From assembly GCA_029339505.1 (NCBI GenBank), contig JAQISU010000036.1:464501-528500 (forward strand): a stretch of 64,000 nt of DNA, read 5' to 3'. Positions 34,348 to 48,710 of the stretch are shown one piece after another; the first letter of the stretch is position 1; the number at the start of each line of letters is the position of its first letter. This stretch comes from Unio delphinus (Eukaryota > Mollusca > Bivalvia > Unionida > Unionidae). The position numbers and the translations under genes are program-made. The notes under the pieces are model-generated. The model saw only the letters and a program-made list of their open reading frames with translations, searched no databases and was not told where the DNA came from.

Positions 34348-34910
34348 ATATGGTATTATATCAAGTATACGGCCAAAACATTATTGGAAACAGAATGTAA
34401 CGGCGTAGATATGACAGTATGCAAAGGACAAGACATATACACGATGCAAAAGGAAAAACCTCGATACTTTGTAAGTGACACGAGGGCAAGATATTCTATT
34501 ATACGTACAGCGGAAAGGAGAAAACTCGATACTATGCTATGTTACCTGCATAGACTCGAGGTTTTTCCTTTTGATGTCCGCAAAAGGAAAAATATTGATA
34601 CTATGCAGGAAACATGAGGGCAAGAAATCATATTATGCGTGCAGTCAAAGGAAAGCCATCGATAATATGCTGGCAACACGAGAGCAAGATATCATATTAT
34701 ACGTGCAGCAAAAGCAAAAACCTCGATACTATACAGACGACACAATGGCAAGATATCGTGTTATACGTACCGCAAAAAGGACAAAACCTCGATACTATAC
34801 AGGCGACATGAGGGCACAATATCATATTATAAGTGCAACAAATGAAAACACCTCAATACTATGAAGGCAACACAGGGGCGAGATATCATGTTGAACGTGT
34901 AGCAAAATGA
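34348..34910. repeat. Minisatellite continuing right of the retrotransposon
   Basis: It resumes with GGTATTATATCAAGTATACG, the same unit as at 29275-29504, then grades into a unit of about 60 bp (AAGATATCATATTATACG, GCAAAAGCAAAAACCTCG, ATACTATACAGACGAC). Overlapping plus frames of 65-129 codons arise because the unit has few stops; they are not genes. Confidence 0.8.
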
Positions 34911-35495
34911 CATAACAGTATAGCATGCAGGAAGCATGATTACTAGACATGATACAATGCAAACTGATAAATCATTTTTACGTTGAGTAAACGTTCTTTG
35001 TTCAGTTTTGCTTCCTATCTGTCTTTAGACTGATATATAAGTCCATTAATTACTGAAGCGATCTGAATAAACATTTAAAGATCTTGTATTACCGTTTTAA
35101 ATGATAATGACAAAAATTGTTATTCTATATCTTGTGGTTTTATAACAAAGAACACAAACCGTCACTCTGTATCTATGAGAAATTGACTAGAACGATATCG
35201 GAGACATCTTTATCATGACAATGAAGACATCGTAGACGTCTTTATAATAAACAATAAAGATATTGGAGATATAAAGATCACGACGTTTACGATCAGTGCT
35301 CCAACATTTTATATTTATTTTTACTATAAACTTGTTTCGCTTATATATGTTTTTCATCCGTGCGTAGTGTAAATGTTTGGCTTGAGTGTTATGTAAACAT
35401 GAAAGATCGGAGAGTTCGAATACCTATCAGTGCTATTTTGAAATTAATTTCACGTATTTTTCTCTGAAAGGTCATTGCCTCACCGCTTTGCATTA

Positions 35496-35563
<68 letters not shown>

Positions 35564-36847
35564 CAGAGAACGATAGAGCATATTGAATTTAGTGGGTTTG
35601 TTTCTCGAACGATTTATTTGCTTAATGGATGTAAACTTAGACCAACGCTTTTTCTTCCATACAACTCATGCTTTAGAGTGTTAAGTGTTAAGTGGTACAA
35701 TAGAATTACAAATATCGATACATATTTTATTCCGAGGCATTTAATATGAAAATAGACATCAAATTTGCTTCTAAAGTCACAGAAGTGAAAACGATGTTGT
35801 TTTAGCTTTGAAGTATCGACAAGTAGGAACAAAACGTTTTACAGAAATTAGTTCCAGCACGCGTTGTTTTTGTTTTTATCAATCGAATGGAATTAGTGCG
35901 ACATGACCAATACGCATCCCCTTTTAAGGTAATCAATAATTTAATGTCATTGATATTGACTGAAAATGAGGTTTTTGTGGAGAAGAAGAGAAAATTATAG
36001 AACGTGTCCAACATCATGGTATTCTGTCGCACGCATGAGTTTCTAGTGTGACGTATATGTTTTTATTGCCTTCTGCATTGAGAGAATCTGAACTTTAATA
36101 CTGGGACAACCTTTTGTTTCCATTTTATAGTTCTTTGTCTTCTTTGATAATAAAAATAACCATGCAAAGATATATTTGAATGAAGAGTCAACAGTTAACT
36201 CATTTTCGGAATGAAATTAACTTCGAGCAAGGTGACCTATACAAGCAAATAATTAGCATGAAGCGTATATACTGAACAAATAAGCCGATAAACCTAAGGT
36301 TTTGTGAATTTGTATACTTCCTAACTAGTGTTTGATCTCTTCTGCTGGATACGATTATCGCAGGCGATGTTTTGTTCTAATTCAAATGTACAAGATAGTA
36401 TAGACCAGGTTTTGTTCGATATATGAATAGCAATAAATATTAATAATACATATACGTCATAATTTAAAGCTTCTTATTTCTGTTCAAAGTAGTTCAGATA
36501 ACTGCGATGGACTTTCAAAGGTTTCTTCATCACAAAATTATATTGGAAACACTCCTAAAATAGCAAAGTTACTACTATTTAGGAAAGAGTTAGCTTGGAG
36601 TATTGAACAATTATTATGGCACCGTGTACTTGCCAGCTATTGTAATAAGGTAAAATGCATTGGGATGCTGGAAGCTGTTTTAAATTCAACTCTAAACGCA
36701 TGTGGAATATTCCCTTAACAAAGTCTCGGTTCTCTCTCAGTACAGTTTAGCAAACTAAGAGTTCAGTCTATAATTGTTATATGAAGATTTAACTATTTAA
36801 ATATATAATATGGACATTTGTTTTGTGTTGGACGAAGCTGATTGTAT
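34911..36847. other. Gene-free DNA with a (GA)n tract
   Basis: A (GA)n tract of about 30 units lies at 35502-35560. Short frames on either side resemble no known family. Confidence 0.6.
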
Positions 36848-37227
36848 TGTTAAGTATATTTGATATAAGTCATTTATATTTATTTTTATTGTTTGTTTGT
36901 CATTTATCTGGAAAAGAATTGTGCTCATAAAATTTTATTACCAAGAACTGCCTTCATCAAATTACATCGTCTTCCATCTTGGATACTTCGCTGGGATTCA
37001 AACTTGGAATTATTTGGACATTTTATTAGCAGGACTTTTGCAGTTTCTCTAGTGGATAATATTTTGAATTATTTTTGGATTAATTTTGAAAAGGACTCTT
37101 AAAACCGTAAGTTTATTTTTCTTTTCTGGAAAATATTTGTGCTCAATAAATTGTTTATTAAACTTTTACAAGCTTGTTATTCTCACTCTTTCTATGTTAC
37201 TGTTTATTCGAGACTAAGCACGTAACA
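36848..37227 (+). repeat. 5' LTR with a large internal deletion
   Basis: Starts TGTTAAGTATATTTG and ends AAGCACGTAACA. It matches the first ~55 bp and last ~325 bp of the 3' LTR; about 420 bp between TTTGTTTGTCA and TTTATCTGGAAAAG is absent. The missing part includes the TATA-like sequence at about 42021-42033 of the 3' LTR, so this LTR should lack a promoter. Confidence 0.9.
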
Positions 37228-37234
37228 TAGAAAT

Positions 37235-37252
37235 TGGCACCTAGTCAGGGAT
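37235..37252 (+). promoter_or_regulatory. Primer-binding site candidate
   Basis: TGGCACCTAGTCAGGGAT starts 7 bases after the 5' LTR end. TGG pairs with the CCA of a tRNA 3' end. The tRNA was not identified. Confidence 0.5.
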
Positions 37253-37370
37253 TGGGATCAATTGGAATTTGGCTAGTTTTTCTTTCAGAAAACGTCTGTT
37301 TTCAATTTGAATTCCCCTAGTTTTTAAATTTTTTAAAAATCTTTAGTGAGATTGACAGTCTTGTATTAAA

Positions 37371-38640
37371 ATGACATCTAAAGTAGAAATATTTCCTTCT
37401 TATCCTACTCATGAGCAATTAGATCTTTTCAAGAAAGATGAGTTGATTCAACTTGCCAGAAGATATGATCTTTCTGAAGTCAAGGCTTCTTTAACGAAAC
37501 AAGATATCAAAACTATTTTGGTCCAATATTTGGTAGAAAAGAATGTTTTGGAAAGAAGTGCTTTGATTTCGGTCAGTAAGTCCGCATCAGACTCTGACAT
37601 TAAAATCAAGAAATTAGAATTAAAATTCAAGATGATATTAGAGTTGAAGAAGCTGGAATTTCAAAAAAGGGAGAAAGAAAGACAATTACAATATCACAAA
37701 GAGGAGAAAGAGAGACAATTACAATATAAAAAAGAGGAAAGAGAGAGAGATACACGAAAGGGAGAAAGAAAGACAATTACAATATGACAAAAAGAGGGAA
37801 GAAAGGGAATATCAATGTAGAATGAAAGAAATAGAGCTGGCAAGTGATAAACACCTTCATATTTCAAATCCTAATTTAGTTTTGATTTAGCAAGGAATAT
37901 TAGATTAGTGCCCCCTTTCAGAGACAAAGAAGTAGACAAATACGTCGTCCGTTTTGAAAACGTTGCAGAAACTTTAAAGTGGCCAAGGGAGCATTGGACT
38001 CAGTTATTGCAATGTGTACTCACTGGTAAGGCTAGTGAGATTTACACTTCACTGTCTGTTCACCAAAGTGGTGACTTTGATGGGGTTAAAGAATGCATTA
38101 TAAGGGGTTATCAGTTAGTCCCTGAAGCTTATTGGCAATAATTCAGAAATTACCGAAAAGAAGCTGGACAAACTCATGTCGAATTTGCTATAGAAAAAGA
38201 GCAGTTGTTTGATAGATGGTGCTTAGCTATGAAAGTCGAACAAGATTATCAAAATCTCAAGCAAATTATATTAATTGAAGAGTTCAAAAACTGTGTCCAT
38301 AGTGACGTTAAAACGTATCTGGATGAGCATAGGATTGAAACATTGGAGAATGCTGCTCGAGCTGCTGACGAATATTCTTTGACGCATAAAGTTAATTTTG
38401 TTAACAAGACTTCTACTCAACAGTCTTCTGGCAGAAAAGTATTTCAGCCTAATACCAGCCCTTTTAAAACTCAAACTAGCACAATTTACAAAAATCAAAC
38501 TTCAGCGAAGCTTGATTCTATATCCTTGTCTCTTCCGACGTGTACCTATTGCAAGAAAAAAAACATGTTATTTCTGATTGCTACAAATTGAAAACTAAGC
38601 ATCAGAATTAAGACAGAGCTGTTCCAAATGCTCTTATTTC
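37371..38640 (+). pseudogene. gag: coiled coil, SCAN-like capsid, zinc knuckle
   Basis: An N-terminal domain (MTSKVEIFPSYPTHEQL) is followed by a Lys/Glu-rich coiled coil made of repeated EKERQLQYHKEE units (37660-37790). Then comes a SCAN-like capsid fold: PPFRDKEVDKYVVRFENVAE and TLKWPREHWTQLLQCVLTGK, later EEFKNCVHSDVKTYLDE. A CCHC knuckle begins CTYCKKKN at about 38539; an extra A in an A-run there shifts the frame so that the His and last Cys fall in another frame. Other breaks lie near 37787 and at 38141 (YWQ-stop). Vertebrate SCAN domains are known to derive from Gmr1-like capsids, which supports the family call. Confidence 0.85.
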
Positions 38641-38761
38641 TAAGAGGTCAAGGTCACGGTCATGTATTGAAAGCAATACATTTGTTGGGTCTAATAAATC
38701 CCAGTATGATTTTGATATGGAGAATTATGAACCATTCATATCGAAGGGTTCTATATAACTC

Positions 38762-39050
38762 TTGGGTGATTCAGCCAATCCCTCCCCTAGTAAAATTTTA
38801 AGGGACACAGGAGCTTCTCAGAGTCTTTTATTGTCAAGTACTTTGCCTTTTTCTGAGAAGTCTTCTTCTAATGATAGTGTTCTTATTCAGGGAATAGAGT
38901 GCGGCTTTATTAATGTTCCTCTCCATTATGTACATTTCTCATCAGACTAAGTATCCGACCTGTGACAGTCGGAACAGTCTCGGATTTACCTGTTGAGGGC
39001 ATTCATTTATTGCTAGGCAACGACTTAGCTGGACAAGGTTGTGGTTAATC
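38762..39050 (+). pseudogene. Aspartic protease pseudogene
   Basis: The catalytic DTGA is present in ILRDTGASQSLLLSS. A stop at 38948 breaks the frame. The following frame has VGTVSDLPVEGIHLLLGND, the conserved LLG-D segment of retropepsins. It would process Gag and Pol. It lies just after the zinc knuckle, as expected. Confidence 0.75.
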
Positions 39051-39382
39051 CACTTGTAACTGACAAGCCTGATTTGGATCAGAAAGTTGATCCAATTGAA
39101 AAAGAATTCCCTGATATATTTCAAGCTTGTGCAGTTACCAGAGCTATGGCAAAGAAAGCTCTTGAGAATGATGTTGATGAAGGAAATATTCATTTAGCTG
39201 ATACGTGTATAGGTCAGGCTTTTGATGAGGTCACTTTTACTCCTTCTTTGGATCAGTCAGAAGGTATTGATCATAGTGATCCTCTTTTAACAACTCATTC
39301 TCTTTATTCTAATCAGGGTGATAAACGACAGTCACTTGCCGTCGAACAGGAAAAAGATCATGAGATCTCCTGTTTCTTTTAA
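39041..39382 (+). pseudogene. Pol linker between protease and integrase
   Basis: This 113-residue frame (NPLVTDKPDLDQKVD, EKEFPDIFQACAVTRAMAKK, then an acidic Ser/Asp-rich tail) has no enzymatic motif. The block ending VTRAMAKK is familiar from Gmr1-like and SCAN-related Pol proteins as the region after the protease. It would be part of the Pol polyprotein. Confidence 0.55.
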
Positions 39383-39399
39383 AGGGCCATAAGTGAAAC

Positions 39400-40580
39400 T
39401 GAAGCCACTGTAGTTCCTGTCATTTCATTAAAAATGGAATTCTTATGAGAAAATGGAGACCTCCCGAGGTACCTGCTGGTGATGAGTGGTCGGTGAACTA
39501 TCAAATAGTAGTTCCAAAACCTTATAGACAGCAAATACGTAATCTGGCCCACGAAACTCCTTTGACTGGTCATTTAGGGTTTAAAAAAACTTATCACAAG
39601 ATCTTGACTCACTTCTATTGGCCAAAAATCAAAAGTGATGTTACCAAATGCTGTAGATCTTTTCATACTTGTCAAATGGTAGGAAACACCAATCAGAAGA
39701 TACCTAAGGCTCATCTACAACCTATTCCTGCCTTTGACGAACCATTTAGTAGAATTATGGCAGATTGTGTAGGTCCCTTACCCAAGACCACGTCAGATAA
39801 CCAATACCTGTTTACCATTATGTGTGCGTCAACAAGGCTTCCAGAGGCAATTCCATTGAGGAATATAAAATCTAAAACAATAGTAAAAGCTTTGATAAAG
39901 TTTTTTTACTCAGTATGGCCTTCCCAAATTTGTTCAGTCTGATCAAGGTTCAAACTTCATGTCTGGAATTTTCCAGCAAGTTATGTATGAATTGGGCATT
40001 CAGCAATTCAAAGTTTCTGCCTATCACCCTGAGAGCCGAGGGGCATTAGAAAGATTCCATCAGACTTTGAAAAATATGAGTCGATCATATTGTTTTGATA
40101 CGAATAAAGATTGGGATGAAGGCATTCATTTGATATTGTTTGCTGTTAGAGAATCAGTTCAAGAATCTTTAGGCTTCAGTCCCTTTGAACTGGTTTTTGG
40201 ACACACTGTGCGTGGACCATTGAAGTTATTGAAAGAGAAACTTCTCTCTAATGAAGATACTGAGATCAATCTTCTTGAGTATGTTTCCGATTTAAGATAC
40301 AAGTTGTCAAAGGCTTGTGAGGTCGCAAGAGCAAATCTGCACTCTGTTCAATTTAAAATGAAATCAAGATATGATAATAAAATCGAAGGAAAGAAGTTTT
40401 CAACTTGGTGATAGAGTCCTGGCTCTCTTACCAATGCCACAAAATCCTCTTCGGGCCAAATATTATGGTCCCTACACAGTTCAAAGGAAAATTTATGACT
40501 TAAATTACATCATAAATACTCCTGGGAGGCCCAAAACAAAAACAACTCTGCCACATAAACATGCTAAAAGAGTATATTGA
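39400..40580 (+). pseudogene. Integrase (HHCC, D,D,E core, GPY/F) with frameshifts
   Basis: The zinc-binding domain reads AHETPLTGHLGFKKTYHK and FYWP with CRSFHTC. Catalytic acidic residues are visible in RIMADCVGPLPK (first D), SDQGSNFMSG (second D, across a frame change near 39920) and ALERFHQTLKNM (E). The C-terminal domain has AKYYGPYTVQRKI, the GPY/F module. The enzyme joins element cDNA to the host genome. Frameshifts lie near 39935 and 40400. It precedes RT, opposite to most Ty3/gypsy elements. Confidence 0.9.
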
Positions 40581-41575
40581 AAGAGATAGCCATGTTAAAC
40601 CTGTAATTAATTTAGTTGTACCTGTCCCACTTAGTGAAGGAATATTATCAGATTCTACTGATATTGAAATGACGAATCTTTGTAATTCAGAAATTATGAA
40701 AGATCTAGACCAGAAACTTTCACATTTGCAAGTCCAAGAAAGAAATGATCTGAACCAGTTATTATTTGAATATGAGCACTTATTTCCAGATGTTCCTACA
40801 AGGACAAACAACATTTTTCATGACATTGAAATTGAAAATTCCAGACCTGTCAAACAACATCTATAAAGGATGAATCCACTCAAACAAGAATACTTTAAAA
40901 AGGTAATTCAATATTTGCTGGAGAATGATTTTATCGAGCCCAGTAAAAGTGATTGGAGTTCACCATGCATACTTGTTCCAAAACCAGATAAAATTTTCCG
41001 TATGTTCACTGATTATACGAAGGTGAACAGTGTGACAAAAACAGATTCATTCCCATTACCAAGAATTGACGATTGTATTGATAAAATCGGGAATGCCAAG
41101 TATGTCACCAAATTTGACCTTCTGAAAGGATTTTGGCAGATTCCACTAACGGAAAAAGCAAAGGAAATCTCGGCATTTGTGACTCCAGATGGATTTTACC
41201 AATATAAGGTAATGCCATTGAGGATGAAAGGATCACCAAGTACATTTCAACGTCTTATGAATATGATCACCTCTAGTCTAGAAAATTGTGATGCCTATAT
41301 AGATGACGTCATCATCTACAACGACGCCTGGATAGAACATCTAGCAACAATTCGAAAATTCTTTGACAGACTCACTGATGCATGTTTGACAGTTAACTTA
41401 TCTCAAAGTGCGTTCTGCCGTGCTAGTGTGACTTTTTTTAGGACATATTGTGGGACATGGACAAGTTAAACCAATAGATTACTAAGGTGGAGTTTGTTAT
41501 TGCAGGAATATAATCTTGACATCCGGCACATCAAAAGAAAAGATAATTTAATAGCAGACGCTCTTTCTAATAATA
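40561..41575 (+). pseudogene. Reverse transcriptase, RNase H mostly deleted
   Basis: After a linker with LNQLLFEYEHLFPDVPTRT and a TAA at 40864, RT is open for 199 residues: FRMFTDYTKVNSVT, TKFDLLKGFWQIPLTE, FVTPDGFYQYKVMPLRMKGS and the active site AYIDDVIIYND. It ends in the thumb with a frameshift in a T-run near 41440. The sequence then jumps directly to LLQEYNLDIRHIKRKDN and ADALS, the extreme C-terminus of RNase H, so the connection and nearly all of RNase H (around 200 residues in relatives) are deleted. Confidence 0.9.
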
Positions 41576-41682
41576 TATTATATCATATACACTGTGTAAT
41601 TTATACGAGTTATTTTAACCTCAGGTGTAAATTGGTTTGTGGTAAAAAGAAAGTTTTATCATATTAACCTTTCTTTTTCTAT

Positions 41683-41690
41683 GGGGAAGG
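41683..41690 (+). promoter_or_regulatory. Polypurine tract
   Basis: GGGGAAGG immediately before the TG of the 3' LTR; primes plus-strand DNA synthesis in LTR retrotransposons. Confidence 0.7.
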
Positions 41691-42490
41691 TGTTACGTAT
41701 ATTTTATATAAGTCATTTATATTTATTTTCATTGTTTGTTTGTCAGATTCAAATTTGACATTTTAAGATTCATTCATTGGGAGATGACCTGTATTTTACA
41801 AAATAAACACCAGGTGTTGACCTCATTTCTGACCTGGCCTCAGAGTTGTAAACAAGCTTTTAAAACTATTGTTTGATTCCAAGGACATTATGGAGCTTTG
41901 TTATAAACATCTTTTAATTTTTAGTTGGGTTATACGGTGTGTACGTGATTTTTTGAACGTAAACTTGTTCTAAAAGATTCTAGAGAAGATCACGTGACCC
42001 CTTTCTTGTTTACGTAAAAACAGGTATATAAATTATGTTTTGGAGCGAACTATTTAGTAGAACTTGGGCTGTTAGAATATTAAGTTGTGTCGTTTTGAGT
42101 TATTTTAAATTACCTTCTATTGGAAATTATTTCATTTCGTTTGGATCAAGAGGAAATATTTTGTTATTTATCTGGAAAAGAATTGTGCTCATATAATTTT
42201 ATTACCAAGAACTGACTTCATCAAGTGACATCATCTTCCATCTTGTATACTTCGCTGGGATTCGAACTTGGAATTATTTGGACATTTTATTACCAGGTTT
42301 TTGCAATTTCTCTAGTGGATAATATTTTGAATTATTTTTGGATTAATTTTGGAATTGATTCTTAAAACCGTATATTTATTTTTCTTTTCTGGAAAATATT
42401 TGTGCTCAATAAATTGTTTATTAAATTTTTACAAGCTTGTTATTCTCACTCTTTCTATGTTACTGTTTATTCGAGCCTAAGCACGTAACA
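41691..42490 (+). repeat. 3' LTR, full length (800 bp)
   Basis: Starts TGTTACGTATATTTTATA and ends AGCACGTAACA. It includes a TATA-like GGTATATAAATTA near 42021 and a poly(A)-signal-like AATAAA near 42408. It is the reference copy for the solo LTRs at 9635, 24570 and, more distantly, 32585. Confidence 0.9.
42021..42033 (+). promoter_or_regulatory. TATA-like element of the LTR
   Basis: GGTATATAAATTA in the U3-like part of the 3' LTR, absent from the deleted 5' LTR. Promoter role inferred from position. Confidence 0.4.
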
Positions 42491-42494
42491 GTAT

Positions 42495-45671
<3,177 letters not shown>

Positions 45672-45975
45672 GATTTTTAACGTAGCTTTAACAATTTTTC
45701 AGTCATATCGCTACGATGTCTGCAGTGAGGCAGTTTATAGTGATGTCTAGCACTGAGACATCATGCCGCAGACATGTAGCATGATGTCTCACCCAGTCAC
45801 ATTATCCTGACACCAGGCCGACCAGTCCTAACACTAACCTCTTAATGCTGAGCGTCAAGCGAGGCAGTTGTTAGTACCATTTTTGTAAGTCTTTGGTATG
45901 ACTCGGCCGGGGATCGAACCGACGACCTCCCGTTTCCAGGGCGGACGCTCTAACCACTAGGCCACCGGAGCGGTT
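45672..45975 (-). mobile_element. tRNA-derived SINE, family 2, copy 1
   Basis: On the minus strand it starts with a tRNA-like head: GCTCCGGTGGCCTAGTGGTT (A box) followed by GTCGGTTCGATCCCCGGCC (B box). A body of about 230 bp follows that includes TGTGACTGGGTGAGACATC and ACATCGTAGCGATATGAC. A second copy lies at 48412-48710. The head keeps both pol III promoter boxes, but it is not a functional tRNA gene because it runs into the SINE body. Confidence 0.8.
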
Positions 45976-47409
45976 TAACAATATGAAACTACAGATACTA
46001 TAGGAAAACCATACTTACTATGTGATAAGCAAGTACTATTAAACTGCATGTAGGAAGACGATTTATTCATCCTGGACAAACATTTTGTTCAGATTCCATT
46101 ACAATTACAACAGTCTTAGATTTGAGAAAACAAATTAACCTATATGAAAATAATTAAAACATTTCATTGTTATTCATTAGATTGCGTCATTATTTATGAT
46201 ATTTGTTCCTTCATTGTTTATGTTTTTTTTTACATCTATATTTCCATTGTTTTGCGTTTACAATATATTGATTTTTGCTTTGCAGCTTCATGCAGGGAGC
46301 GTGTATTGTTCATTGCGAATTTGTTCGCTCACGGTTCATGTTACGTTTTTTTCATTATTCCATTTGTATTCAAAATGGGTATATAATTATTTAGGGTTTG
46401 AAAGTACCATTTGAATGTGTCAGGGATTAAGACATTTCAGGGTTAGTGAGATGACAAAGAGCAGTAGTAATTACAGTAAAATACGTTTTCCCAAAAGCCA
46501 AACACATTTCTCTCGTACAACAGGGAACATATTTTGCAAATATATATTTTCTGCCTATTTGCCTTTAACACAAACGTTATACAGTTTCAAACATAATAAC
46601 AGTAAAGGAATACTTTGTTAGTCATTACGTCTGGACGATTCCATGTGCCAGGCTTAAAATTGGCCACTATTCTATTTACGTACATGATGTCCGTATTTCC
46701 TGTTCACAAAATTGGACTGGTTGCATTCTTAATGGTAGCACTTTGAGAAAATGTCGAAATAGATAACAACGAAAAAACAAATAGGTAATAAATAAACAAA
46801 CTTGTGAATATTTACGTACACATATAAAACTTACATTATAGTATTATACCTTTTCTGCAAAGTGTATATTTAAAGAAAAAGTAAATAAGATAGGTTATTA
46901 TTGGAAATGCACCATATTATTGTATGTTCCATTGCTGTAGAAGGATCATCAAAAAAGGACTTAAGGAAGACCTAATTGTTATATACGTAAAAGTGAAATA
47001 CAAAACTGTATTGGTGAAATACATTTCATTATTACAGTTGTTCCTATATAAGAGTATTTTTCAACAACCAAAGTACTTTGGCATCCTTCATAATCAGAAC
47101 CTTGACACTCTACTCTTCACAAATCAATACAAAACCAATTAGGTGAATGTAAGTGTTGTCGTGCGCTGCCACACGCGAAGATAATTAGTATCGGATACAT
47201 TAATTCAGCAAATAAACTGATATATCTTGTATGAAATGTCTTTGCTTTGAACACCTGAGCCCATCTGTTGGATAACATTACTTAAAAGTGATTCAAATAA
47301 CAGAGTGTTGTCAGACAAAAAGTGGATGTTTTGATCAATACAACAGCAACAGTGATGAAACGATCGTGTTAATTTTTATAGTTACATCTGCGTCAAGAAA
47401 ATCTCAGGG
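45976..47409. other. Gene-free AT-rich DNA
   Basis: Frames at 46144-46621 and 46924-47142 have A/T-driven composition and no family resemblance. Confidence 0.55.
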
Positions 47410-47842
47410 ATTATAACTGGAGCTATGATTTACACAAGTTTTGTCTGGCACAAACGTTTTGTTTAAAATAATTCAGTCAGTTGAACGTATGTTGTCAAGT
47501 TTATCTCTAATGTTTTGTACCTTGTCAATGAAGAAATTTATAAACAATGCCGGAAGGTCTACTGGAGAGAAGGTAGTTGGAAGTGGTGTACATTTGTTCC
47601 TTGACATTAGTTTGTTAGTTATTTCGAAGAACTTGGGTTGGCAGACTTCAGATCGTAACATTATTAAACAACACATTATGATTTTTGTTTTCGTGTAATG
47701 CCTTGAGTTTATTTTGTGATTTATTTATACAATCAAACGTAACTTTTGTATGGCCTTGACAACGCTTGCAGTCTTGTTTGGTAGTATATGATGTAATAAA
47801 TTTTCCAATGTCACTTAATTTCGGTCTGCAACCGGGCATCAA
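47410..47842 (-). pseudogene. LINE ORF2 scrap between endonuclease and RT (CR1/L2-like)
   Basis: The minus strand encodes, across a frameshift, ALHENKNHNVLFNNV and then FFEITNKLMSRNKCTPLPTT, DLPALFINFFIDKVQNIRDK. The pattern of a test-case loop (LFKITNKLL-x-PLP), then FF-KI-IRD, is typical of the region just before the RT domain in CR1/L2/Jockey-type LINEs. RT itself is not present. It is a dead fragment. Confidence 0.6.
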
Positions 47843-48337
<495 letters not shown>

Positions 48338-48411
48338 AAAAACAGGCAACAAAAGAAGTTTTAAAAATAGACGTACAGATTTATACACAGTGTGTGTGTG
48401 TGTGAGTGATG

Positions 48412-48710
48412 TTGATTTTAAAGTAGCTTTAACAAACGTTCGGTCATATCGCTACGATGTCTTCATTGTGTCAGTTAATGTGATGTCTAGCACTGAGACA
48501 TCATGCCGCACACATGTAGTATGATGTCCCAACCAGTCACATTATCCTGACACCAAGCCATCCAGTTCTAACACAAAACTCCTAATGCTGAGCGCATAGC
48601 GGGGCTACTGTTAATATAAATTTTTACAAGCCTTTGGTATGAGTCGGTTCGAACCCAATACGTCCTGCATTCAGGGCCGAAGCTCTAACTACCTGGCCAC
48701 CGGAGCGGTT
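48412..48710 (-). mobile_element. tRNA-derived SINE, family 2, copy 2
   Basis: Aligns along its whole length with 45672-45975, including the body phrases GTCTAGCACTGAGACATCAT (plus strand) and the head GCTCCGGTGGCC (minus strand). The B-box region (GGTTCGAAC...) has decayed. It sits beside a GT/GA simple-repeat tract at its 3' end. Confidence 0.8.

Larger units (their letters stand above)
36848..42490 (+). mobile_element. Gmr1-like Ty3/gypsy LTR retrotransposon, structurally complete ends
   Basis: TG...CA LTRs (380 bp left, 800 bp right) are flanked by GTAT on both sides (36844-36847, 42491-42494), a 4-bp target duplication. Internal order is gag (SCAN-like capsid), protease, integrase, reverse transcriptase, with integrase ahead of RT as in Gmr1-like elements. 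A primer-binding-site candidate lies 7 bases inside the left LTR and a GGGGAAGG polypurine tract touches the right LTR. Frameshifts, stops, a deleted RNase H and a shortened 5' LTR make it inactive. Confidence 0.9.

Noticed and set aside
34258..34864. Overlapping plus frames of 119 and 129 codons
   Set aside because: They translate the 3' LTR and the tandem array downstream of it.
45890..45975. Possible functional tRNA gene on the minus strand
   Set aside because: A and B boxes and a tRNA-like head are present, but the sequence continues into a SINE body shared with 48412-48710 and no clean acceptor stem closes.
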